Under the pieces are notes generated by a model. That model saw nothing but the letters and a program-made list of their open reading frames with translations. It was not told the DNA's origin and searched no databases. The translations under genes were made by a program, and so were the position numbers. Below, in pieces: positions 33,298 through 42,206 of a DNA stretch of 64,000 nucleotides. How positions within the stretch are numbered: the first letter of the stretch is position 1; each line of letters begins with the position of its first letter. This DNA is from CG2-30-36-16 sp964372115 (GTDB lineage: Bacteria; Bacteroidota; Ignavibacteria; Ignavibacteriales; Ignavibacteriaceae): assembly GCA_964372115.1 (NCBI GenBank), contig CAYJPN010000017.1:1-64000 (forward strand), written 5' to 3'.

Positions 33298-34674
33298 ATG
33301 AAATCAATTATTCTGTTTATTTTCGTTTTATCAACAAGTTTATTCGCACAATTATCAAAGGACAAATTAGATAATTACAACCTTACAGCCGACAAGATTA
33401 TTCGCTCAACTTTAACTGAAAGAAAAGCATACGATTGGTTAAAGGAGTTGTGCGCCATAGGCCCGCGTCCTAGCGGCTCGGAGCAATCATTAAAGGCTAT
33501 TTATTGGGCAAAAGAAAAAATGGAAACTTGTGGTTTCGATAAAGTTTGGCTGCAGCCAGTTATGGTTCCTCATTGGGAGCGCGGTAGTGTGGAAGAAGCC
33601 ATGATAATAAATGGGAAAAATAAAGGGAAGGAATTAAGCGTTGCATCGCTTGGGGGAAGTATCCAAACACCCGAAGGAGGAGTTATTGCCTGTGTAGTTG
33701 AAGTGAAAAATTTTGATGAGTTACAAAGTCTCGGCGATTTGGTAAAAGGGAAAATTGTCTTATTCAACCGCCCTTTGGACGCAGGCATTGTTAATACATT
33801 TGCAGGTTACGGCGGTGCGGTAAACCAGCGCGGGTCTGGAGCAATACAAGCTGCAAAGTATGGCGCCGTAGCCGTACTTATTCGTTCGGTAACCACAAAA
33901 ATGGATGATAATGTTCCGCATGTTGGGGCAATGTATTATGTAGATACAATTCCGAAAATTCCTTCCGCTGCCATTGGTTCCATCGATGCAGACTACTTAA
34001 GCGCCGAAATAAAAAAAGACCCGCTATTAAAAGTAAATTTGAAATTAGACTGCCGCACATTACCCGATGCTCAATCATATAACCTAATTGGCGAAATTAC
34101 TGGGAGTGTATTTCCCGATGATGTAATAGTGATAGGCGGTCATTTTGATAGTTGGGACAAAGGCTGCGGCGCCCACGATGACGGTGCAGGATGTCTTCAA
34201 TCGATGGAAGTTACCGAGTTATTTAAGCGTCTTGAAATAAAACCCAAACGAACAATACGCTGTGTGCTATTTATAAATGAAGAAAATGGAACCAGGGGCG
34301 GTAGAGCTTACGGCGCTTACGCAGATACAGCAAAGGAAAAGCACCTCGCAGCAATAGAATCTGACAGGGGTGCGTTTACACCGCGCGGTTTTTATGTAAC
34401 TGCAGATTCAAATAAAATTGCAAAAATGCAAACCTGGCTACCGGTACTTAAAAAATTTTTGATTGATTGGATAGAAAAAGGCGGCAGCGGGGTGGATATT
34501 TCTTATATAAAAAATGCCGGGGCACTAATCGGTTATGTCCCCGATTTTCAACGTTACATGGATGTACACCACTCAGGCAACGATACATTCGAATCCGTTC
34601 ACCCGCGGGAGATGGAATTGGGTTCCGCTGCAATCGCAATCCTTACATATTTAATAAGCGAAGAAGGGCTCTAA
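33298..34674 (+). CDS. Secreted M28-family zinc aminopeptidase/carboxypeptidase-Q-like
   Basis: The product has 458 residues with a signal peptide (about 1-17, ending SLFAQ), so it is periplasmic or secreted. It has a protease-associated insertion (about 120-215) followed by the M28 co-catalytic zinc domain. Metal ligands are visible as H282 and D284 in GGHFDSWD, D294/D295 in GAHDDGAG, E328/E329 in FINEENG, and a late histidine in DVHHSGNDTFE. The order and spacing resemble carboxypeptidase Q and plasma glutamate carboxypeptidase relatives. It should remove amino acids from peptides. It follows the synthetase fusion by 43 bp in the same direction. Its last bases overlap by 4 bp with the convergent gene at 34671. 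Confidence 0.9.
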   Translation: MKSIILFIFVLSTSLFAQLSKDKLDNYNLTADKIIRSTLTERKAYDWLKELCAIGPRPSGSEQSLKAIYWAKEKMETCGFDKVWLQPVMVPHWERGSVEEAMIINGKNKGKELSVASLGGSIQTPEGGVIACVVEVKNFDELQSLGDLVKGKIVLFNRPLDAGIVNTFAGYGGAVNQRGSGAIQAAKYGAVAVLIRSVTTKMDDNVPHVGAMYYVDTIPKIPSAAIGSIDADYLSAEIKKDPLLKVNLKLDCRTLPDAQSYNLIGEITGSVFPDDVIVIGGHFDSWDKGCGAHDDGAGCLQSMEVTELFKRLEIKPKRTIRCVLFINEENGTRGGRAYGAYADTAKEKHLAAIESDRGAFTPRGFYVTADSNKIAKMQTWLPVLKKFLIDWIEKGGSGVDISYIKNAGALIGYVPDFQRYMDVHHSGNDTFESVHPREMELGSAAIAILTYLISEEGL

Positions 34675-34964
34675 TTTTTTGCAAACAGTCGTTCGAAACC
34701 ATCATAAGCTCGAAGTGGAATTAAATCGAATTCGATAAATCCATTTTTTACAAGAGGCAGAGATTGTATAACTTTTTCTGCCTCTTCTTTTGATTCGGCT
34801 TCAAGCATTAAAACTACAGTGTGCTGATCCTGCCTGAAATACATTTCTCTTATAAACCCATTTTTTAACAATTCCCACGCAAGCAACGATTCTTCTTTTA
34901 AGTAAGGGCTCATCTTTTCAAAAGTTAAATCCGAAATTTCTTTTTCAATTGCTAATATTTTCAT
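34671..34964 (-). CDS. Small YciI/muconolactone-isomerase-like protein
   Basis: The product has 97 residues with no signal peptide. Predicted alpha/beta order and the segments MKILAIEKEI, LAWELLKNGFIREMYFRQDQHTVVLMLEA and AEKVIQSLPLVKNGFIEFDLIPL resemble the dimeric alpha-beta barrel (ferredoxin-like) group, which includes YciI-like proteins and muconolactone isomerase. Homologues are seen in many Bacteroidota with unknown roles. It converges with the M28 peptidase gene and overlaps its stop by 4 bp. Fold assignment is moderate, function unknown. Confidence 0.7.
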   Translation of the reverse strand: MKILAIEKEISDLTFEKMSPYLKEESLLAWELLKNGFIREMYFRQDQHTVVLMLEAESKEEAEKVIQSLPLVKNGFIEFDLIPLRAYDGFERLFAKN

Positions 34965-35049
34965 CTTATTGATTCCTTAGTTTATATTGTTTTCATTTTT
35001 TTCTAACACAACAATTCTTCCAAAATGTTTAATGAAAATTTTTATTCTA

Positions 35050-37800
35050 TTATTTCATAATTACCATTTTACGCACAATGCGTGGGATGCCGTCAACATT
35101 TAACGAATAAAAATAAACACCGCTCGATAAATTATTTCCGTTGAAAGTGACGGAGTGGCTGCCTGCTAAATCCTGGGCATCATGTAATGTTGCCATTTCT
35201 CTTCCAAGTAGATCAAACAATTTAATTGATACAACCGCAGGTTTATTTATGTAATAATTAATTGAAGTGGATGAGTTAAACGGATTCGGAAAGTTTTGAC
35301 TGAGCTGATATTCACGAACCCGGGGATTTATATTTTCCGGCGTTGATGTAATTAATGCAACATTGTTAAGCGTGATTTGATATGCGGAATCGGCATCGGC
35401 TTTTGTTTGTGTAAACAATATTTTTTTATTCCCATCGAAATAAAACCCGAACTCTGATGAACGTAGTTCGGCATAAGAATTTTTTATCGGTAATTTTGAT
35501 GAATTTAGAAATACACTTTCCGGTATACTCCCTATACAATGAAATTCAGTTAGATAATTACGATGTTGTTGTTTACCCTGATAATTTCCGCTTGCAGTAC
35601 TGACGGTTAAAATAATTCCAGCGTTTGAATCACTGCCGGAAGTGTGTTGAGTTAGTTCGGTCAGTGTATAATAACCTGCCGTATAATCAAGAGTTTTTCC
35701 ATCATCTTCATATAGAGTAAAACTGCCTTCGGAATTTAAAGAAGGATAAACAGCAAATATTAAGGTATCATTTACAAATTCATCCACATAATTTTTTATG
35801 GGCCATTTCGGAATTATGCTTCCGCTTTTTATAAAAACCGGCATCTCATCAAGAGGTGTCTCCACTAAATTACTTTTACCGCCAATGTAAACTTTATCAT
35901 TCCAGTAATAAATCCATTCGCCATTGGGAAGATAAATGTTCTGATTTGGAACACCCATATTAATAATAGGCGAAACAATTATATTGCCGCCAAGCATGTA
36001 CTGCGAGGAAGTGTTATAAAAATTTTCTTCAGGGTATTTAAAGAACAGAGGGCGTACAATTGGCATTCCGGTTTTATAATTTTCGTAAGCCGCGGAATAA
36101 AGATACGGTAGTAGTTTGTACCGTTCTTTTATAAACTTTGTAACAACTGCTTCTGCAAAAGCTCCATAACCCCAGGGTTCCTGAGGCTGGTAATCGACTC
36201 CATGAGCACGCATAACAGGGGAAAAAGCTCCATGCTGCATCCATCTAATATAAAGTTCCTCTGATGTTACCGAGCAGCAAAACCCGCCTAAATCCGAATG
36301 ATGATATGCTAACCCTGACATTCCCATATTTAGCATCATCGGTAACTGAACTTGCAGCCCGTTAAACGTTGTGCTTACATCGCCAGACCAGGGGAAAATA
36401 CCGTAACGTTGTATCCCCGCAAACCCTGAGCGGGTAAGATTAAATATTCGTTCATTCGGCCGGACGGAATTAAATTTATCAAATATGGTTTTAGCCCAAA
36501 GTAGATTATAAATATTATGTACTTTTTCTGCACTTCCAAAATTATGAAGCATATCATTAGGGTGCCGTTCCGGCTCGCCTAAATCAGTCCATAAGCCAGC
36601 AATATTTTGATTGAACAAATTTTCGTATTTAGCAGCAAGCCAACCGCGTACATTAGTTTTTGTTATGTCAAGCAAGCCCGCATTACAATTGCACGACCAC
36701 CAATTTGGAAGCATGTAAGGATTTCCGAGAGAATTGGTTGTAAAGTATCCGGAGTTAAAGGCAATTGGATATGTGACCGCATTTTGGGTTATATAGGGCT
36801 GCACAATAAGAATTGTTTTCATCCCAAGGGTTAAAAAGTTATCGATCATTTGTTGATGTGTAGCCCAGTTTGAATTATTCCACTGCATATCACCCATCTG
36901 ATCATACCAATATAAATCTAGAATAACAGCATCGCATGGAATTTGTTTTTGATGGATTGTCTCAACAAAAATGTTTGCCTCCGTTTCGTTCCGATAACCA
37001 TATTTCGATTGTAAGTACCCAAGCGACCAAAGCGGAGGAAGCGGCTGTCTGCCGGTAAGCCAGGTATAAGCTTCCAGTTGCTCCGGAATTGTCGAACCGG
37101 AGATAAAATAATATGTGAGTTCACCTCTTGAAACCGAATAACTAAAACGGTTTGCATTTTCAAAATCAAAAAAACCTTTATATGTATTATCTATAAATAA
37201 AGCATAACCTTGTGTAGTTGTAATTAACGGAATATTAATATTCATTACCGGCTCAGCACTAGAGTATCCGAAAACGGTAGTGTTGTAGCTTAAAAACTTT
37301 TGTCCTTTTTTATCAAGCGATGTACCCCTTTCACCCGTTCCATAGAAATGATCGTTAGGTTCCGAAACGAAATTAATCATTCTCTCATTTAAAGCGACAG
37401 CTAAACCACCTGCGAGGGGCTCCTCCAATGTCCTTTCGCCGGCATGGTTAAAATAGGACACCCTTAAAGGGAATTTTTTACAAACGATTTTTATTTTGGC
37501 TGAATTTATCTCGAGAGTTGAATCATTAGCTTCAACAGAAAAAGGTACCAAATTAATTGTATCTTGTACTACTGTAAATGATGAATCAGGCGTAGAAGAT
37601 TGCGAAGGGAGAAAATCTATTCTAAGTACATCACTTCTGTAAAATGTAAAAACAAGTGTTGTGGCATTAGCCCTAACTTTTATTTTTCTGCCTTCAACAG
37701 AATGCGATGTATAATTACCAATAAATGACTGCGGAATTATATTTATCGAAAAAATTAAAAATGCGGCAATCCAATCAATAGTTCGGAATAAACTTTTCAT
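35050..37800 (-). CDS. Secreted glycoside hydrolase family 31 with T9SS sorting domain
   Basis: The product has 916 residues. A signal peptide (about 1-24) is followed by the GH31 N-terminal beta-sandwich with FYGTGERGTSLDK. The catalytic TIM barrel has PLWSLGYLQSKYGYRNETE, the nucleophile Asp406 in GLWTDLGEPERHP, the WSGDVS and AYHHSDLGGF signatures, and the likely acid/base region RAHGVDYQPQEPW. A C-terminal beta domain with TLYEDDGKTLDY (DUF5110-like) follows, then a FPNPFNSST linker and a T9SS sorting domain. It should hydrolyse alpha-glucosides or alpha-xylosides outside the cell. The sorting domain is clearly more diverged than those at 1046 and 7655. Substrate cannot be decided from sequence alone. 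Confidence 0.92.
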   Translation of the reverse strand: MKSLFRTIDWIAAFLIFSINIIPQSFIGNYTSHSVEGRKIKVRANATTLVFTFYRSDVLRIDFLPSQSSTPDSSFTVVQDTINLVPFSVEANDSTLEINSAKIKIVCKKFPLRVSYFNHAGERTLEEPLAGGLAVALNERMINFVSEPNDHFYGTGERGTSLDKKGQKFLSYNTTVFGYSSAEPVMNINIPLITTTQGYALFIDNTYKGFFDFENANRFSYSVSRGELTYYFISGSTIPEQLEAYTWLTGRQPLPPLWSLGYLQSKYGYRNETEANIFVETIHQKQIPCDAVILDLYWYDQMGDMQWNNSNWATHQQMIDNFLTLGMKTILIVQPYITQNAVTYPIAFNSGYFTTNSLGNPYMLPNWWSCNCNAGLLDITKTNVRGWLAAKYENLFNQNIAGLWTDLGEPERHPNDMLHNFGSAEKVHNIYNLLWAKTIFDKFNSVRPNERIFNLTRSGFAGIQRYGIFPWSGDVSTTFNGLQVQLPMMLNMGMSGLAYHHSDLGGFCCSVTSEELYIRWMQHGAFSPVMRAHGVDYQPQEPWGYGAFAEAVVTKFIKERYKLLPYLYSAAYENYKTGMPIVRPLFFKYPEENFYNTSSQYMLGGNIIVSPIINMGVPNQNIYLPNGEWIYYWNDKVYIGGKSNLVETPLDEMPVFIKSGSIIPKWPIKNYVDEFVNDTLIFAVYPSLNSEGSFTLYEDDGKTLDYTAGYYTLTELTQHTSGSDSNAGIILTVSTASGNYQGKQQHRNYLTEFHCIGSIPESVFLNSSKLPIKNSYAELRSSEFGFYFDGNKKILFTQTKADADSAYQITLNNVALITSTPENINPRVREYQLSQNFPNPFNSSTSINYYINKPAVVSIKLFDLLGREMATLHDAQDLAGSHSVTFNGNNLSSGVYFYSLNVDGIPRIVRKMVIMK

Positions 37801-37919
37801 TATTTAGCATATTATTCGTTTGAGAATTAAACACAACTGCAATTTAACTTTTTAAGAATGAGGTGGCAATTAATAAAATATAGTTTCCAAAACTCATTTT
37901 TTTCATAGAAATTTATTTA

Positions 37920-37952
37920 AAAAAAAACAGCGAATGTAATTTATGCATTCGC
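37920..37952 (-). terminator. Intrinsic terminator of the M16C protease gene
   Basis: On the minus strand, GCGAATG / CATTCGC arms with a 9-nt loop (37930-37952) are followed by a run of eight T (plus-strand A-run). It lies 23 bp after the stop of the protease gene at 37975. This is a textbook Rho-independent terminator. Confidence 0.85.
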
Positions 37953-37974
37953 CGTCAAAAATGTTTTTAATTAT

Positions 37975-40956
37975 TTATTTGGAAATTTTCACCAGGTTAT
38001 CAAACAAATCTTTTTCTGATTTAAGTTTTTCCTCACTGCCATATACACAATAACTTTTCTGTGTTAAAATATCTTCAACAAATTTTCTCATATTACGAAT
38101 ATCTTCGGCAGTTGTGGAAATCACTGCCTCTCTATCTTTCTGCACCTCATCTAACGATATTTTTTCGAAATAATTGCGTACTGCAACATTACATTTTTGG
38201 GAGGCAGTTAAGGGTCTATCGATACCTGAAATTGTACCGAGAATAAACCTAAGCATCTGATTTTCGTCAGCTTCAAATTTTTCAACGAATATCGGGGTTT
38301 CGCTAAATTTTGTAAGTGTTTCTTTTAAGTTTGGGTCACGGTAAGAAGCAAAATATGCCTGCCCGCTCTGATCAATATTGCACCAGCCGCCATAAGCACC
38401 GCCAATAACTCTTATTTGGGTTTGTAACCAGTCGCTCGATAATATCTGTTCAAGTACTCGAAGTTTTCCATTCCATTTATAACCGAGTTTCTGAAAGTCG
38501 TAGCCCTGCACCACATACTGAACTTTTGATGCGGCAAGTAAACCTTCATTTTTCTTTACCGGTTTTAAAACCCAAACCGAATAAACAGTGTTTTCTAAAG
38601 TTAATGATTTTACAAATTTCGAAAGCTCAGAATAATAATCTTTCTGTGCAGCTTCATCGCAGGACACAGAAACAATAAGATTATTTTTATTAAATAATAA
38701 CTCCGCAGTTTGCGATAAGATTTTTGTTATTTCATCAGATTTGTCGTTAAAGTTTTCACTCAAGTCTGTAACAAATTTGTAATATTCATAACCGCCAGTA
38801 ATCTCATTGAATAACCCTCTTTTACTGAAATAGGATAAACTGCGTTCTGTGGCATAAGTTAAACCGTCACGTTTTATTCTTGAGTCAAGACGCGATTGAT
38901 GACGTTCTATAACTGCTTTTAATCTTTCTTTATCTACATATTTTGTGTTCGTTACAATTTCGCTCAAAAGCTCAAACATTTTTCCGATTTTATCATTCAT
39001 CGATTTTGAATCGACAATAAACTTTGGAATTAAACTTTCATCCTCATGATTTTCAAGGTATGTTGTGAGGAAAGTTCCGAATCCGCCGGTGTTAATATTT
39101 AATGATTTATCAAGCTCTGCAAATGTATAATTTTTTGTATCGAGACTGCCCATTACTTCAGCAAGCAGCGCGGCGTAAGGAATAAGTTCTTCAGGTAATA
39201 CCCGCAAATCAAAATACAAGCGCGTATAAAGCACATTGTTTGTAAAGTCATTTCTCTCCAGCACTTTTATTCCGGCTTCGTTTTTTTGTTTTACGTCATA
39301 CCAATCGGCTTTCGGGTTAATATCGCTTAACTCGAGCATTGGTATTGTGGCGAGTGCTTCAGGTGCATCAGAACGCTGCTGGTACTCTACAAGGTCTTTG
39401 GTTTCTTTAACAAGCTGCTTTTTTTGATCATCACTTAAAGAGTTCTTATAATCTTCAAGTTCTTTTTCAATTTTTGTGTTGTTTTCCTTTTCCAAACCGG
39501 GTTTTGGTTCAAGCACAAGAAGCAGTGAAAACGGGTTATCAATCATTTCCGTTTTTATTATTGTTTCCAGCATATTTGTGCTAAGTGCAGTTTTAACTTC
39601 TGCAAGAGGTTTTTCATACTCAAGAGTTAAAAACGGATTACCTTCAAACAACCATCCTGTCAGGGATGCGAAATTATAACTTAATCCTTTTTGTGCATCA
39701 TTCCCCTCCCGCAAACGAAATTCCATTCGATTTAATGTACCTTCAACAGCTTCTTTATCAAGACCATTTTTAACAGCTTTTTTTAGCTCATCCATTATTA
39801 TAGAATAAAATTTATCTTTCTCTTCAGGATTTGCATTTTGAACGTTGATAGTAAAAACGTTTTGCTGAATATTATCATTACCGGCAGAAACTTCTTTACC
39901 TATACCTGCTTTTTGAAGAGCAAGCCTCACAGGAGCAGACTCAGAGTTGAATAACACGTCTGCTAAAACCTCAAGCGCCATCACATGAGCTTTATCGGTG
40001 TTTTTTCCGCTTACGAATGAGAGAGAAAGATAAGTCTGATCTTTTGTTTCGGAACCTTCGGAAACAGGATAATAACCGCTAACTTCTTTCATTTTATCAA
40101 AAGGTTTTTGAAATGGTATTTCCGGGCTTCCGTCACCATTGTCGAATGAAGATAGATATTTTGTGTCAATAAATTCAAGTTCTTTATCAAGATCGGCGTT
40201 GCCGTATAAAAAAATGCGGCTATTGGAAGGATGATAATACTTTTTATGAAATGCTATAAAACCCTGATATGTTAAATTCGGTATAGCTGCCGGATAACCG
40301 CCTGAAGAAAAAGAATAACAATTTTCGGGGAATAGATTTTTGTATATCTGATAGTTCAATTCTCGAGATGGACTTGAGAATGCACCCTTCATTTCATTAT
40401 AAACAACACCTTTATATGTTACCTCCCCATTCACATCTTCCATCTCACGATGCCAGCCTTCCTGTTTAAATATTCGGGGATCAGAATAAATTAGAGGGTA
40501 AAAAACCGCATCGAGATACACGTGCATTAAATTAAAGTAATCTTTGTCGTTCATACTTGCAATCGGGTACATCGTCCAGTCGCTGCTTGTTAATGCATTA
40601 AGAAATGTATTTAACGAACCTTGCGATAAAACATCAAAAGGGCTTTTGACCGGGAAATTTTTTGAACCATTCAAAACAGAATGCTCAATGATATGCGGAG
40701 TCCCGTAATCGGAGTTGGGTGGAGTTTTAAATGTTACTGTAAATGTTTTGTTTGCATCATCCGATGCAATCTTAAAAAGATGAGCGCCGCTTTTTTCGTG
40801 CATAAAATAAAAACACTCTGTATTTACTTCTTTTACGAACTTCTTTTCTAAGAGTTTGAACCCGTGGTAACTGTTACCAACTTCATAATTGCCGGCGAAA
40901 GCTGCCGTAACAAAAAAAACAGATATTAGAAGGAAAGCATAAAGTTTCGAAAACAT
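37975..40956 (-). CDS. Secreted M16C-family metalloprotease (presequence-protease/insulinase-like)
   Basis: The product has 993 residues with a signal peptide (about 1-21, ending AAFAG). The inverted zinc motif HxxEH is at H88-E91-H92 in TPHIIEHSVLNGS, and the distal glutamate should be in the EMKGAFSSPSRELNYQ segment or close by. The four-domain clam-shell layout and the M16C-associated middle domain (about 470-720, LLVLEPKPGLEKEN…) fit presequence protease (PreP) and falcilysin relatives. These degrade small unfolded peptides. The N-terminal half is catalytic. The C-terminal half has the RVIGGAYGG motif of the peptide-binding partner. With the signal peptide it should act in the periplasm. 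It stands alone with its own terminator. Confidence 0.93.
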   Translation of the reverse strand: MFSKLYAFLLISVFFVTAAFAGNYEVGNSYHGFKLLEKKFVKEVNTECFYFMHEKSGAHLFKIASDDANKTFTVTFKTPPNSDYGTPHIIEHSVLNGSKNFPVKSPFDVLSQGSLNTFLNALTSSDWTMYPIASMNDKDYFNLMHVYLDAVFYPLIYSDPRIFKQEGWHREMEDVNGEVTYKGVVYNEMKGAFSSPSRELNYQIYKNLFPENCYSFSSGGYPAAIPNLTYQGFIAFHKKYYHPSNSRIFLYGNADLDKELEFIDTKYLSSFDNGDGSPEIPFQKPFDKMKEVSGYYPVSEGSETKDQTYLSLSFVSGKNTDKAHVMALEVLADVLFNSESAPVRLALQKAGIGKEVSAGNDNIQQNVFTINVQNANPEEKDKFYSIIMDELKKAVKNGLDKEAVEGTLNRMEFRLREGNDAQKGLSYNFASLTGWLFEGNPFLTLEYEKPLAEVKTALSTNMLETIIKTEMIDNPFSLLLVLEPKPGLEKENNTKIEKELEDYKNSLSDDQKKQLVKETKDLVEYQQRSDAPEALATIPMLELSDINPKADWYDVKQKNEAGIKVLERNDFTNNVLYTRLYFDLRVLPEELIPYAALLAEVMGSLDTKNYTFAELDKSLNINTGGFGTFLTTYLENHEDESLIPKFIVDSKSMNDKIGKMFELLSEIVTNTKYVDKERLKAVIERHQSRLDSRIKRDGLTYATERSLSYFSKRGLFNEITGGYEYYKFVTDLSENFNDKSDEITKILSQTAELLFNKNNLIVSVSCDEAAQKDYYSELSKFVKSLTLENTVYSVWVLKPVKKNEGLLAASKVQYVVQGYDFQKLGYKWNGKLRVLEQILSSDWLQTQIRVIGGAYGGWCNIDQSGQAYFASYRDPNLKETLTKFSETPIFVEKFEADENQMLRFILGTISGIDRPLTASQKCNVAVRNYFEKISLDEVQKDREAVISTTAEDIRNMRKFVEDILTQKSYCVYGSEEKLKSEKDLFDNLVKISK

Positions 40957-41262
40957 AATTTTACTCCTCTCAGGTGGTGGACTGATATTTTATAAAATAA
41001 GAATAGGTTTTGAGTTTCCCTACACAGTATTAAAAATAGTGACCAACAAAAATATTATCCGCCTGCTTTTTGAACCGAACTATTATTTAGCAGGCGAAAT
41101 AAAAGGAATTCATGTTATATAGAGTGATAAAAGGTAAAAAGGCGCCGTGTGAATTTTTATTCCATCAATCACCGTTTACGATTGTAACAAAGAAATAACC
41201 GGAACAGCTAAATGTAATTCATCACATTTATCAGAATATTATTTGATGCTGTTCCTAAAATT
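40957..41262. other. Gene-free spacer with two inverted repeats
   Basis: No gene is seen. One inverted repeat is CGCCTGC / GCAGGCG with arms at 41060-41066 and 41090-41096. Another is GGAACAGC / GCTGTTCC with arms 41201-41208 and 41248-41255, enclosing a smaller AAATGT / ACATTT stem. The second lies just after the rubrerythrin stop and may act as its transcription end, though it lacks a T-run. The right part of the spacer belongs to the upstream region of the M16C protease gene. Confidence 0.45.
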
Positions 41263-41763
41263 TTAATCTAATTTTATATACTTTGCGGCAAGTGTACCAC
41301 ATATAGGGCAATTTTCCTCCGGTTTTCCGAATTCTATATGTCCACAAACGGGGCAAAGATAAAATTCCTCAACTTCAAGGTCTTTACCTGCTTTAACAGC
41401 TTCCAGCGCTAAAGTATAAAGTTTTGCGTGAACAGCTTCTGCTTCGACGGCATAGCCAAACATACGGGCTGCTTTGTGTCCTTCTGCTTTTGCCTGTTCC
41501 AGCATCGGTGGGTACATTTGCTCAAATTCATAAGTTTCACCCATGATAGCATCCTGCAAATTATTTGAAGTTGTGTCGATTTTATCCATAGCTTTCAGAT
41601 GACCTTCGGCATGAATTTTTTCAGCTTCGGCGGTAAGCCGAAATAACTTTGCTATATTTTTAAATCCTTCGGCATCAGCCTTTTTTGCAAATGCGCGATA
41701 TTTTTGGTTTGCCTGGCTCTCACCGGCAAATGCGTCCTGTAGGTTTTCTTTTGTAGTCGGCAT
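41263..41763 (-). CDS. Rubrerythrin
   Basis: A cytoplasmic non-haem di-iron peroxidase that removes hydrogen peroxide in anaerobes and microaerophiles. The start is the ATG at 41763 (MPTTKENLQDAFAGES), with a GAGGAT ribosome site. The longer open frame to 41883 has no family match. The product has 166 residues. The ferritin-like four-helix part has E-x-x-H/E di-iron patterns (GESQANQKYRAFAKKADAEGF, AEAEKIHAEGHLKAM, GETYEFEQMYPPML, AVEAEAVHAKLY). The C-terminal rubredoxin-like Fe(SCys)4 site is CPVCGHIEFGKPEENCPICG. It suggests an organism that meets oxygen but does not depend on it. Confidence 0.94.
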   Translation of the reverse strand: MPTTKENLQDAFAGESQANQKYRAFAKKADAEGFKNIAKLFRLTAEAEKIHAEGHLKAMDKIDTTSNNLQDAIMGETYEFEQMYPPMLEQAKAEGHKAARMFGYAVEAEAVHAKLYTLALEAVKAGKDLEVEEFYLCPVCGHIEFGKPEENCPICGTLAAKYIKLD

Positions 41764-42083
41764 AATTATCCTCGTTAATGATTGGAAATGTATATTACAA
41801 AGCAAACAATATTCGTTGATAGAAACAAGTGTGTATGAGCCCCATAAAAAATTATAATTATTATTTTTGGATAATTTGATCATCCTTTATAATTTTTACT
41901 TATTAGATTGGATTTATAGTTTTTCCTTCCGGCAAAACCAGGGGTAAAAGAAAATCAGGTAGAAAGACCTGAAAATTCGAATCATTTTTTGAATAATTTC
42001 CCCGATAATTATGAGATTTTTACTTTTTTTTTCATTTTAAAGCAAATAAATAAAAAAAAAAGTTATTTTTATCAAAAAAAATT
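41764..42083. other. AT-rich spacer upstream of rubrerythrin
   Basis: About 320 bp without a supported gene. The left part carries the rubrerythrin leader and probably its promoter. The right part, at about 42,020-42,080, is a run of A-tracts. A 63-codon open frame on the minus strand across 42,032-42,223 is not supported, because it reads through the small-RNA hairpins. Confidence 0.4.
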
Positions 42084-42113
42084 TTTGGTTTATAGAAAAA
42101 AATGTTAAATTTG
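42084..42113 (+). promoter_or_regulatory. Bacteroidota-type promoter of a candidate small RNA
   Basis: TTTG at 42084-42087 and TAAATTTG at 42106-42113, 18 bases apart, fit the -33/-7 consensus TTTG / TAnnTTTG of the major sigma factor in Bacteroidota. No protein gene follows on this strand. A hairpin and a strong terminator do. Confidence 0.65.
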
Positions 42114-42118
42114 GAGTG

Positions 42119-42196
42119 TTCGTTTACGGGGTCACCCTGCCCTGTAATGGTAAAGAACAAAAGCCCGCGTAACCCCCACGCGGGCTTCATTTTTTT
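42119..42196 (+). ncRNA. Candidate small noncoding RNA
   Basis: Between the promoter and the terminator lies a transcript of about 75-80 nt with no reading frame of note. It can fold into an outer GTTC / GAAC stem (42118-42121 with 42155-42158) enclosing TTACGGGG / CCCTGTAA (42124-42131 with 42140-42147, seven of eight pairs canonical and one wobble) with an 8-nt loop. The terminator hairpin at 42161-42187 follows. It lies between rubrerythrin and the TonB-type receptor, both on the other strand. If made, its 3' end approaches the 3' end of the receptor gene. I do not recognise the family. Exact ends are estimates. Confidence 0.5.
42161..42196 (+). terminator. Strong intrinsic terminator, probably bidirectional
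   Basis: A perfect 10-bp stem AAGCCCGCGT / ACGCGGGCTT (42161-42170 and 42178-42187) with a 7-nt loop is followed on the plus strand by CATTTTTTT. On the minus strand it lies 10-45 bp after the stop of the receptor gene at 42207 and is followed by TTTTGTTCTTT. It can therefore end both transcripts. Confidence 0.88.
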
Positions 42197-42206
42197 AAAC
42201 AACTTA

